Of a DNA stretch of 64,000 nt, positions 56,754 to 64,000 are shown piece after piece. Both the position numbers and the translations under genes were made by a program. Numbering within the stretch: position 1 is the first letter of the stretch; the number at the start of each line of letters is the position of its first letter. Under the pieces are notes generated by a model. That model ran no database searches. It was not told where the DNA came from and worked only from the letters and a program-made list of their open reading frames with translations. The stretch comes from Paracoccaceae bacterium (GTDB lineage: Bacteria > Pseudomonadota > Alphaproteobacteria > Rhodobacterales > Rhodobacteraceae): assembly GCA_022448245.1 (NCBI GenBank), contig JAKVCO010000007.1, forward strand, positions 124,001 to 188,000, in the 5' to 3' direction.

Positions 56754-58126
56754 TCGGACTGCGTGCGCACCGCGCCCCTCACCTCGATGACGCGCTGCGG
56801 GAACGGGATTTCGATGTTGTTGGCCTTGAGCGCTTTCCACACGATCATGAAGACATCCGCCGTGAAGCGGTTCGGGCCGTCATCGAGGCCGTTGCACCAG
56901 AACTCCACCGCCAGATCGATGCCATTGTCGCCGAAGCCCCGGATCTCAGTGTCAGGGACTTCGGGTTCGAGAAGGACGTGTTCGTAGTTCGCCACCGCAT
57001 CGTTGATGACCTCGCAGACTTGCTCTAGATCGCTGTCATAGCTCACCGAGAACTCAACCTCGTAGCGTTTGGCGGAGCCTGCGTCGGAATAGTTCACCAC
57101 GCGCGAGACGATGAAATCCTCGTTCGGGACCACGATCCATTTGCCGTCGAAGGTCTGCAGGATCGCCGCACGGGCCATCATTTTGACGATCGTTCCCGCT
57201 TCGCCACCGTCGAGTTCGACGTAGTCGCCCACGGTCGCCTGCCCTTCGACCAAAAGGATGACGCCCGAGATGAAGTTCGAGGCGATCTTTTGTAGGCCAA
57301 AGCCGAGACCCACACCGATGGCGCCCCCGAGCACCGCGAGGGCGCTGAGGTTGATGCCCATGATATTCATCAAGAGCAGGAAGGCCACGCCGAAGATCAG
57401 GAACTCCACCGATTTGGTGGTAAGCTCGCGGATGGAGGGGCGCATCTCCTCCTGCTTTTTGAGGTAGTCGGCAGATTGCTGGTTTGACCAGGAACCCAGC
57501 CAGAAGAGGATCGAGCCCGCGATGACGCCCCGGATGAGGTCCATCACCGTAAACGAGATGTTGCCCAGCGTGACGCGCGCCGCGGTCAGTGGCGCCTCGG
57601 CGACCCCGAGGAGGCCGAACATATAAAGCGCGGCGACCGGGATAAGGACGTATTTTCCGAGGAGCTTTAGGAAGCTGTCTGTGATGATCTCCCGCACGAG
57701 GATGTGTGCCGCGAGAAAGAGAAAGACGCGTTTGCCGAAAGCGATAACCGCACCTGAATCAAAGATCGTGCGGGTGATCTGTTCGCCAAGCGCCGTGAAG
57801 CCGTAAGCGAGCAGTGGCAGCAGCAACGGCATGAACTGCAAAAGGAAGCGCAAGGCCGGGACGAGGAAGCTCCGCGACGTGTCCTTGGGCGTCAGCAACG
57901 TGGTGACGCGCGGTGCAAGGCGGCGTGTGACAAAGCGAGCCAGGAAGTAGGCGAAGATCAAAAGGCCGAACTGAGACCAGGCAGCGGGGCTCAAGAGCCA
58001 AGACGCGGCGATCTCCCAGCCTTGCAGTCCATAGACGATGGCTTGTTGCCCGAGCGGCGGCAGCCCATCGGCCCATTCAGGGAGGGGCGGCGGCGGTGGC
58101 AGCTCGAGAGTTGAGTCTTCTTCCAT
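56750..58126 (-). CDS. MscS-family mechanosensitive channel
   Basis: A 458-residue membrane protein with about six predicted membrane segments. The MscS pore helix is seen in VLGGAIGVGLGFGLQKIASN, followed by the beta domain (VGDYVELDGGEAGTIVKM) and the cytoplasmic vestibule region. Such channels release solutes on hypo-osmotic shock. A proline-rich N-terminus (LELPPPPPLPEW) precedes the first membrane segment. It precedes the HI0933-type gene in one unit. Confidence 0.92.
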   Translation of the reverse strand: MEEDSTLELPPPPPLPEWADGLPPLGQQAIVYGLQGWEIAASWLLSPAAWSQFGLLIFAYFLARFVTRRLAPRVTTLLTPKDTSRSFLVPALRFLLQFMPLLLPLLAYGFTALGEQITRTIFDSGAVIAFGKRVFLFLAAHILVREIITDSFLKLLGKYVLIPVAALYMFGLLGVAEAPLTAARVTLGNISFTVMDLIRGVIAGSILFWLGSWSNQQSADYLKKQEEMRPSIRELTTKSVEFLIFGVAFLLLMNIMGINLSALAVLGGAIGVGLGFGLQKIASNFISGVILLVEGQATVGDYVELDGGEAGTIVKMMARAAILQTFDGKWIVVPNEDFIVSRVVNYSDAGSAKRYEVEFSVSYDSDLEQVCEVINDAVANYEHVLLEPEVPDTEIRGFGDNGIDLAVEFWCNGLDDGPNRFTADVFMIVWKALKANNIEIPFPQRVIEVRGAVRTQSE

Positions 58127-58169
58127 GGCAGGCCTTGCCCCTCGCGTTCCTTGCCACACCCTTGGACGG

Positions 58170-58487
58170 GTGACGGATAATGAGCAAGACCAGACTACGC
58201 CGATCTGCCCGCTCTGCGGAAGGCCGATCCCTTCCGGCGTGCCGCAGAGCCTTCATCATTTGATCCCAAAGCTGAAGGGCGGGAAAGGCGGGCCGACGGT
58301 TCTGATGCACCATATCTGCCACAAGGAGGTGCATGCCGCGCTGACCGAAGCGGAATTGGCGCGGACCTACAACACGCCCGAGGCCCTGCGCATCCATCCG
58401 CGGCTTGCCAAATTCGCCGCCTGGGTGGCCAAGCGTCCGCCTGAGTTCATGAGCCGTGTTCCCGGGGGAAAGCGGAAGCGCAAGTGA
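58170..58487 (+). CDS. HNH endonuclease family protein
   Basis: The 105-residue protein has a CPLCGRP zinc-knuckle pair, then SLHHLIPKLKGGKGGPTVLMHHICHKEVHA, the HNH beta-beta-alpha metal motif with its histidines. Small stand-alone HNH proteins are often nucleases or nucleic-acid-binding proteins. It starts with GTG at 58170 because no good upstream ATG fits before the divergent MscS gene; the ribosome-binding site is weak. It is followed by a 174-bp gap to the next gene. Confidence 0.85.
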   Translation: MTDNEQDQTTPICPLCGRPIPSGVPQSLHHLIPKLKGGKGGPTVLMHHICHKEVHAALTEAELARTYNTPEALRIHPRLAKFAAWVAKRPPEFMSRVPGGKRKRK

Positions 58488-58661
58488 GTGGTTGGTGCGG
58501 GGCCCTCCCGCCTCCCTCCTGCGCCTTCCAGGCTTGGACCGGAGGGGGCGCGCTTCGCGCGGAGCGCGCGGGGTCGGGGCTTTGAGCTGTTTCAGCGAAG
58601 AAGGAAGGTTGCAACCCCTGCGTGACGCGGCCACTTTCACGGGGCAACGAAGGAGCCCACG

Positions 58662-59591
58662 ATGGCCACAGCCTTGATCACCCATGAAGAATGCCTGCAG
58701 CACGTGACGCCGCCCGGCCACCCGGAGCAAGTGGCGCGTCTCGACGCAGTCTTGGGCGCTTTGGAAGGGGTCGATCTACTACGCGTCTCCGCCCCCTATG
58801 CGGCGGATGACGACATCCTACGAGCCCATCCGCCGGCGCATCTGGCCGCGATGAAGCGCGCGGTGCCGAACGAGGGGTGGCGGTCGCTCGATGCAGATAC
58901 GCATATGTCGGCGGGATCACTGGGTGCGGCTTTGCGCGCGGCAGGCGGCGCGGTGAAGGCAGTGGATATGGTCGTGGCGAGAGAGGTCGGGAACGCCTTC
59001 GTGGCCACGCGCCCACCCGGCCACCACGCCGAAAAAGAGATCGCCATGGGCTTCTGCTTCTTTGGCAACATCGCCATCGCCGCAAAGCATGCGCTGGATC
59101 ATCACGGCCTCAAGCGCGTCGCCATTGTGGATTTCGACGTCCATCACGGCAACGGCACACAGGACCTCGTGGAGGAGGACGGACGGATCTTCTTCGCCTC
59201 CACACACCAGATGCCGCTTTACCCCGGCACGGGATACCCGGAGGAAACGGGCGCTCATGACAATGTGCTCAACATCCCCCTCGCCGACGGGGCCGACAGC
59301 GGCGCGTTCCGCGACATGATGGAGGCGCACATCCTGCCGGCCGTCAGCAAGCACAAGCCGGAGCTCATTTTGATCTCTGCCGGGTTTGATGCCCATGCGC
59401 GGGACCCTCTGGCAGGCATGCTACTCACCGAAGAAGACTTCGCCTGGGCCACCCAGCAGATCTGTGACCTCGCCGACGAACACTGCGGTGGCAAGGTGGT
59501 TTCCTGCCTCGAAGGGGGCTATGACCTCGAAGCGCTCGCGGCATCCGCGCGGGCCCATGTCGACGTGCTGAAGGAGAGAGCCGATGGCTAA
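58662..59591 (+). CDS. Histone deacetylase-family (acetoin-utilization-like) hydrolase
   Basis: The 309-residue zinc amidohydrolase has catalytic histidines in RPPGHHAE and metal-binding DFDVHHGNGTQD. The second metal aspartate region is SAGFDAHARDPLAG and the final GGYDL segment is present. Bacterial members deacetylate polyamines or other acetylated amines; the substrate here is not clear. AAGGAG precedes the ATG. Its stop overlaps the xseB start by 8 bp, so it heads the isoprenoid operon. Confidence 0.93.
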   Translation: MATALITHEECLQHVTPPGHPEQVARLDAVLGALEGVDLLRVSAPYAADDDILRAHPPAHLAAMKRAVPNEGWRSLDADTHMSAGSLGAALRAAGGAVKAVDMVVAREVGNAFVATRPPGHHAEKEIAMGFCFFGNIAIAAKHALDHHGLKRVAIVDFDVHHGNGTQDLVEEDGRIFFASTHQMPLYPGTGYPEETGAHDNVLNIPLADGADSGAFRDMMEAHILPAVSKHKPELILISAGFDAHARDPLAGMLLTEEDFAWATQQICDLADEHCGGKVVSCLEGGYDLEALAASARAHVDVLKERADG

Positions 59592-59823
59592 ACCCGTGGA
59601 AGAAATGTCCTTCGAAGAGGCCATGGCCGAGCTGGAGCAGGTCGTGGGTCAACTGGAACGCGGTGACGTGGCACTGGAGGCCTCGATCGCGCTTTACGAG
59701 CGCGGAGCTGCGCTAAAGGCCCATTGCGAGGCCAAGCTGAAGGCCGCTGAAGAGAAGGTGGCCGCGATCCAACTGGACGCAGAGGGGCAGCCCCAAGGGC
59801 TAAAACCCGTCGAAGGCCTCTAA
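59584..59823 (+). CDS. xseB: Exodeoxyribonuclease VII small subunit
   Basis: The 79-residue helical protein matches XseB: SFEEAMAELEQVVGQLERGDVALEASIALYERGAAL, ending in a flexible tail. It binds the large subunit XseA and degrades single-stranded DNA from both ends. The large subunit is not in the window. The xseB-ispA-dxs order is conserved in many proteobacteria. Confidence 0.96.
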   Translation: MAKPVEEMSFEEAMAELEQVVGQLERGDVALEASIALYERGAALKAHCEAKLKAAEEKVAAIQLDAEGQPQGLKPVEGL

Positions 59824-60684
59824 GTGTTTACGGACGATCTAAAGGCCGCGGCAGACGCCACTCAAGCCTGTCTTGAGGCGCATCTGAGCGGATGGGGCGA
59901 TCTGCCCGTGGTCGAAGGCATGCGCTATGCGCTGCGCGGCGGCAAAGGGCTGCGCGGCTACATGGTGATGGAAGGCGCACGCTTGCACGGCCTGACGCAG
60001 GCTGTTGAGGCAGCTGCCGCGATTGAGGCGCTGCATGCCTATTCCCTCGTCCATGACGATTTGCCATGCATGGATGACGACGATCTCCGCCGGGGGCAGC
60101 CGACAGTGCACGTGAAGTGGGATGAGGCCACGGGCGTGCTCGTGGGTGACGCGCTGCAGGCTTTGGCGTTTGAACTGGCGGCGGGGCATAGCTCTCCCGA
60201 TCCGGCGATCCGGGCGCAGCTGGCGGCATCGCTCGCCGTCGCAGGTGGCGCACAGGGCATGGTGCTTGGCCAGGCGCAAGACATCGCCGCAGAGACGGCG
60301 GGGCGACCCCTGACGCTCGAAGAGATCACAGCGCTCCAGCGCAACAAGACCGGTGCCTTGATCGAGTGGGCAGGCGTTGCGGGGGCCATCCTCGCAGGCG
60401 CGGATACCGGGGCTTTGGCCAGCTATTCGCGCTACCTCGGGCCCGCTTTTCAGATCGCCGATGACATCCTCGACGTGGAAGGCGATGCTGCGGCGATGGG
60501 CAAGGCCGCCCAGAAAGACGCGGACGCGGGCAAAGCCACCTTTGTGTCTCTGCTCGGCCTCGACCAAGCCAAGGCCCGCGCAGCAGAGCTGGTGGACAGC
60601 GCCTGCGCCGCCCTTGATCCGTACGGAGAGGACGCCGCCTCCCTCAAAGAGGCCGCCCGCTTCGTCATCGACCGCTCGTCGTGA
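59824..60684 (+). CDS. ispA: Polyprenyl diphosphate synthase (farnesyl/geranylgeranyl type)
   Basis: Trans-prenyltransferase of 286 residues that condenses C5 units for quinones, undecaprenyl and carotenoids. The first aspartate-rich motif [10 protein letters not shown] starts at residue 78, RGQPTVH follows, and the second aspartate motif is in [16 protein letters not shown] start directly after the xseB stop. Chain length, C15 or C20, cannot be fixed from what I can see. Confidence 0.92.
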   Translation: MFTDDLKAAADATQACLEAHLSGWGDLPVVEGMRYALRGGKGLRGYMVMEGARLHGLTQAVEAAAAIEALHAYSLVHDDLPCMDDDDLRRGQPTVHVKWDEATGVLVGDALQALAFELAAGHSSPDPAIRAQLAASLAVAGGAQGMVLGQAQDIAAETAGRPLTLEEITALQRNKTGALIEWAGVAGAILAGADTGALASYSRYLGPAFQIADDILDVEGDAAAMGKAAQKDADAGKATFVSLLGLDQAKARAAELVDSACAALDPYGEDAASLKEAARFVIDRSS

Positions 60685-62462
60685 CGCGGCCCGCGACCCC
60701 CCTTCTCGATCAAATCGAGGGCCCCGCTGACCTGCGCGGGCGCCCCGTGGGGGAATTGCGCCAGATTGCCGATGAACTGAGGGCGGAGCTGATTTCAGCC
60801 GTGAGTGAGACCGGCGGCCACCTTGGTGCCGGGCTTGGCGTGGTGGAACTGACCGTGGCACTACACGCGGTATTCGAGACGCCCCACGACAAGCTGATTT
60901 GGGACGTCAGTCACCAAAGCTATCCCCACAAGATCATCACAGGCCGCCGTGACCGCATCCGGACGCTGCGCCAAAAGGACGGCCTGTCGGGCTTCACAAA
61001 ACGCGCTGAGAGCGCGTTTGATCCCTTCGGCACCGCGCACTCCTCCACATCGCTTAGCGCGGCACTTGGCTTTGCCACAGCGCGAGAGCTCGGCGCGGAT
61101 GTGGGTGACGCCATCGCCGTCATCGGGGACGGCGCGCTGAGCGCGGGCATGGCCTACGAGGCTCTGAACAACGCAGGCGCCTGGGGGGGTCGGCTCTTCG
61201 TGATCCTGAACGACAACGGCATGTCGATTGCTGAACCAACCGGCGCCGTCGCTGCCCATCTGCAAGAGCTTGGTGAGGGCGGCGCGCCGCACCTCTTTGA
61301 AGCGCTCGGGTTCACCTATGAGGGCGTGCTTGATGGGCATAACATCGGCGCGCTGATGGAAACCTTGGGTCGCCTAAAGACCAAAGCCACCGGCCCCACC
61401 CTGCTCCACGTACGCACCAAAAAGGGCAAGGGCTTTGCTCCGGCCGAGGCCGCACGCGATAAGTACCACGGCGTACCGAAGTTCAACGCTGCGACGGGCG
61501 AGAAGTCTTCCAGCGCGCCCAAGGCGCCGAGCTACACCAGCGTTTTCGCAGACACCCTGATCGAGCTTGCGAGCGATTCGAAGATCTGTGCGATCACCGC
61601 AGCAATGCCGGATGGGACAGGTTTGGACCGTTTCGCTGCGCAGCATCCAGATCGCACCTTTGACGTGGGAATTGCCGAGCAACACGCCGTGACCTTCGCG
61701 GCTGGCCTCGCTGCAGCCGGTATGCGCCCCTTTTCTGCACTTTATTCGACATTTTTGCAGAGAGGCTTTGACCAAGTTGTGCACGACGTAGCCCTCCAAG
61801 GCCTGCCCGTGCGCTTCGTCATCGACCGCGCGGGGCTCGTCGGAGCCGATGGCGCTTCCCACGCTGGGGCTTTTGACATTGCGTTTCTTGCAAATCTGCC
61901 GGGCTTAACGGTGATGGCTGCAGCTGACGAAGCAGAACTTGTGCGCATGGTGGCCACTGCCGCCGCTCATGATGACGGCCCGATCGCGCTGCGCTTTCCA
62001 CGCGGTGAAGGACGGGGCGTTGAACTGCCTGCGCCCGAACCTCTCCCCATCGGCAAAGGGCGCATCATCCGTGAAGGGTCACAGGTCGCTATCCTGTCGT
62101 TCGGCGCGCGCTTGGAAGCGGTGGAGGAAGCAGCTGAGCTTCTCGGCGACATCGTGAACCCGACGATCGCAGACGCGCGCTTTGCCAAGCCCCTCGATGC
62201 CGACCTGATCGCTCAGTTGGCCTCGGACCACGGCATCCTGTTGACCGTCGAAGAAGGCGCTGTTGGCGGGTTTGGATCCCACGTGGCGCAACATCTCTCA
62301 GGCACCGGACAGCTCGATAGCGGGCTTGTCTTCCGCTCGCTCACACTGCCCGATCGCTTCATCGACCACGGGACCCCAAACGAGATGTACATCGACGCGG
62401 GGCTCGACCCAGCGTCGATCGCCGACCAAATTCGCGTCCTCTTGAAAGGCACGAAACCATGA
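60681..62462 (+). CDS. dxs: 1-deoxy-D-xylulose-5-phosphate synthase, short form
   Basis: Thiamine-diphosphate enzyme that opens the MEP isoprenoid pathway from pyruvate and glyceraldehyde 3-phosphate. TPP-domain marks are [25 protein letters not shown] and [18 protein letters not shown]. The second domain has [18 protein letters not shown] and [18 protein letters not shown]. At 593 residues it is shorter than the usual 620-640. The segment between [14 protein letters not shown] and [11 protein letters not shown] has about 25 residues where most homologues have about 60. The common GHQ at the first site is SHQ. It overlaps both ispA (GTGA) and the following membrane gene (ATGA). Confidence 0.93.
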   Translation: MTRPATPLLDQIEGPADLRGRPVGELRQIADELRAELISAVSETGGHLGAGLGVVELTVALHAVFETPHDKLIWDVSHQSYPHKIITGRRDRIRTLRQKDGLSGFTKRAESAFDPFGTAHSSTSLSAALGFATARELGADVGDAIAVIGDGALSAGMAYEALNNAGAWGGRLFVILNDNGMSIAEPTGAVAAHLQELGEGGAPHLFEALGFTYEGVLDGHNIGALMETLGRLKTKATGPTLLHVRTKKGKGFAPAEAARDKYHGVPKFNAATGEKSSSAPKAPSYTSVFADTLIELASDSKICAITAAMPDGTGLDRFAAQHPDRTFDVGIAEQHAVTFAAGLAAAGMRPFSALYSTFLQRGFDQVVHDVALQGLPVRFVIDRAGLVGADGASHAGAFDIAFLANLPGLTVMAAADEAELVRMVATAAAHDDGPIALRFPRGEGRGVELPAPEPLPIGKGRIIREGSQVAILSFGARLEAVEEAAELLGDIVNPTIADARFAKPLDADLIAQLASDHGILLTVEEGAVGGFGSHVAQHLSGTGQLDSGLVFRSLTLPDRFIDHGTPNEMYIDAGLDPASIADQIRVLLKGTKP

Positions 62463-63115
62463 ACCCATTCGCCACGCCCGTCATCGCCTACCGCTGGCTC
62501 GTTTTCGGCGCGGCGGCGTTCTATTCAGTCTACATGATCGTCATGAGCTCCTACGATCAGGCAGGCGGTCCTTTCCGGTTCCTGACCATCTGGGCCCTGC
62601 TACTGAGCTTCCTGTGCGCCAGCCGCGTCCTCGCGTTCTCCGAGCGCCGCAGCACACGCCGCTGGGACGAGCTCATCGCCGCCACCGCTGTGATCAACTT
62701 CATGGTCGTCTATCTCTTCTGGAGCCTCTACTTCGGCGACCCGGATAGCGTGACGCGCGACGGGAACCTCGGTGTCTGGTGGCGGGAGTATTATCTGCAC
62801 GCGGTGGGCCCGCTGCTGATGTGGATCGACGCGCTCTTCATCAACCGGCCCTTCCGGCGGTTTCTCCCGGCGCTCGTGCTACTTGTTGGTATCGCTGTCA
62901 CGTATTTCTTATGGGCCGAGCTTATTGTCAGCCCTCTGGCAACCAAACCTGTTGGATCGGTGACCACAGGCCTGCCCTACCCGTTCCTTAACAACATGGA
63001 GCTGCCCGATCGCATCCAGTTCTATGCAGTGAATGCGGGGCTGGCGGCTGTGCTTCTGGTGGTGTTCTTCGCGCTCGGATGGCTGACGAAAATGCTCTTC
63101 GGCGACAGGTATTAA
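62459..63115 (+). CDS. Pr6Pr family membrane protein
   Basis: A 218-residue integral membrane protein with six or so hydrophobic segments. Features are [24 protein letters not shown] (with a histidine typical of the FAR-17a/AIG1-like fold) and a late [10 protein letters not shown] segment. Eukaryotic relatives include AIG1 and ADTRP lipid hydrolases; bacterial function is not established. The start overlaps dxs by ATGA, so it may be cotranscribed with the isoprenoid genes. Confidence 0.8.
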   Translation: MNPFATPVIAYRWLVFGAAAFYSVYMIVMSSYDQAGGPFRFLTIWALLLSFLCASRVLAFSERRSTRRWDELIAATAVINFMVVYLFWSLYFGDPDSVTRDGNLGVWWREYYLHAVGPLLMWIDALFINRPFRRFLPALVLLVGIAVTYFLWAELIVSPLATKPVGSVTTGLPYPFLNNMELPDRIQFYAVNAGLAAVLLVVFFALGWLTKMLFGDRY

Positions 63116-63957
63116 TTTTCGGCAGCAAGAAGGGCCGCCAAGCCGTCCCGGTAGGAGGGGTACAGGAGATTTACCCCTAGCTCTTCGCGGATGAGGTCGT
63201 TCCGGACGCGTTTTGATTCCGCGTAGAAGCTGCGCGCCATCGGCGTCATCTCAGCGTCTTCGAAAAGGACAGCGGGCGGAACCGGCAGGCCGAGCAGCTC
63301 GGCCGCGTGGCCAATGACATCCTCGGGTGGGACCGGGTCATTGTCGCACACGTTATAGATCGCGCCCGGGCGCGGGTTGGCGATCGAGGCTGCGAGGACC
63401 TGGGCGATATCTTCCACATGAATGCGCGAGAAAATCTGACCTTCCTTGATGATCCGTCGGGCGGTGCCATTGCGCACCTTCGCGAAAGGTCCGCGCCCTG
63501 GCCCATAGATGCCCGCGAGGCGAAAGATATGGAGCGGGAGGTCTAGCGCCTGCCAGGCGGCCTCTGCTTCCACGCGCATTTGCCCGCGCTTGGTGGCGGG
63601 CGTCAGCGGCGCCGTCTCATCGACCCACGCGCCGCCGTGATCACCGTAAACGCCCGTGGTGGACAGGTAGCCCACCCAATCGAGCTTGGTCTCGGCAATT
63701 GCGTCGTGGTGTGTGGCAAGGAATGGGTCACCACCTTCGCCCGGCGCGGCTGAGGCCAGCAGATGGGTGGCACGATCCAGTGCGGAGGCGATGTCATCCT
63801 CGCCCGTTACCAATGCTGTCACCCCTTCTGCGCGTAGCGCGTCCGCCTTTTCAGACGAGCGCGTCGTGCCAATAACTTCCCAGCCCTGCGGGAGCAGCAG
63901 ACGCGCCAGTGCGCGCGCGGAATAACCATGACCAAGTGAGAGAAGTGTGCCTGCCAT
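63112..63957 (-). CDS. SDR-family NAD-dependent epimerase/dehydratase-like protein
   Basis: The 281-residue Rossmann-fold protein has an N-terminal GHGYSARALARLL dinucleotide motif. TTGVYGDHGG follows, with the YxxxK-like region further on, and ends as an extended SDR (IFRLAGIYGPGRGPF, YNVCDNDPV). It resembles YeeZ/YbjT-type atypical short-chain proteins; substrate unknown. Convergent with the Pr6Pr gene with a 4-bp overlap. About 43 bp of upstream sequence reach the window edge. Confidence 0.85.
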   Translation of the reverse strand: MAGTLLSLGHGYSARALARLLLPQGWEVIGTTRSSEKADALRAEGVTALVTGEDDIASALDRATHLLASAAPGEGGDPFLATHHDAIAETKLDWVGYLSTTGVYGDHGGAWVDETAPLTPATKRGQMRVEAEAAWQALDLPLHIFRLAGIYGPGRGPFAKVRNGTARRIIKEGQIFSRIHVEDIAQVLAASIANPRPGAIYNVCDNDPVPPEDVIGHAAELLGLPVPPAVLFEDAEMTPMARSFYAESKRVRNDLIREELGVNLLYPSYRDGLAALLAAEN

Positions 63958-64000
63958 GTACTCCTCCTGCGCCGCTCCTGCGCCATTGTCAAAGCCAAGC

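Noticed and set aside
1..64000. tRNA, rRNA, CRISPR arrays, insertion sequences or prophage
   Set aside because: I looked through the intergenic gaps by eye and saw no cloverleaf-like gene, spacer-repeat array, transposase or integrase. A tRNA scan would be the decisive check.

Overview
The window looks like chromosome from a marine alphaproteobacterium of the Rhodobacterales (Roseobacter group). The evidence is high GC, gene pairs such as accD-folC and xseB-ispA-dxs, an acidic porin, DUF6478 and DUF3576 proteins, an LptE-HolA pair, and dense operons joined by ATGA or GTGA stop-start overlaps. No rRNA, tRNA, CRISPR array, insertion sequence or prophage was found. The window opens inside a peroxiredoxin gene on the minus strand.

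Region by region. 0-10 kb: ferredoxin-reductase-like flavoprotein, rsmD, a UbiH-type hydroxylase, an amidase, a dapC-like aminotransferase, ftsK and lolA. 10-14 kb: a lytic transglycosylase lipoprotein, an AEC carrier, hspQ, and an MFS-azlC-azlD operon with frameshifted azlC. 13.8-18.1 kb: zapE, an intact heme oxygenase, and a decayed bacteriophytochrome (PAS-GAF-PHY, HWE kinase, receiver). 18-24 kb: a VOC protein, a LysM protein, accD-folC and two tandem CPBP proteases. 24-29 kb: ilvD, a lipoprotein, DUF6478 and a LysR regulator. 29-32 kb: a four-gene minus-strand operon (CinA-like, GNAT, AhpD-like, OmpA). 32-38.9 kb: sfsA, map, a serine hydrolase, a frameshifted peroxiredoxin-like gene, an orphan TRAP solute-binding protein, DUF4279, Trm112-like, a LON-domain protein and a thioredoxin-TPR co-chaperone.

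39-46 kb is the most accessory-looking part. It holds a small membrane protein, xth, a second VOC paralogue, an AT-rich gap, a cysteine-containing secreted protein, a lipoprotein, and a very cysteine-rich Sel1/Hcp-like solenoid gene split by two apparent one-base deletions. The solenoid locus is bracketed by two copies of a small structured RNA candidate. Each copy has a 7-bp stem with a conserved loop, a single-stranded CCUCCC and a UUCG-loop intrinsic terminator. The stems differ in sequence but keep the same geometry. This is the best candidate here for something not well described.

46-64 kb is mostly housekeeping: an OmpR-type regulator, ribA, an L,D-transpeptidase, YggS, a porin, DUF3576-leuS-lptE-holA-GST, an HI0933-type flavoprotein, an MscS channel, an HNH protein, a histone-deacetylase-like hydrolase, xseB-ispA-dxs and an SDR enzyme. 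The dxs product looks shorter than usual.

Three further genes besides the phytochrome (azlC, the peroxiredoxin-like gene, the solenoid gene) are broken by single-base changes, two of them at C/G runs or CC pairs. Either genuine decay or base-call error could explain these three. The phytochrome also carries several nonsense codons and is genuinely dead.
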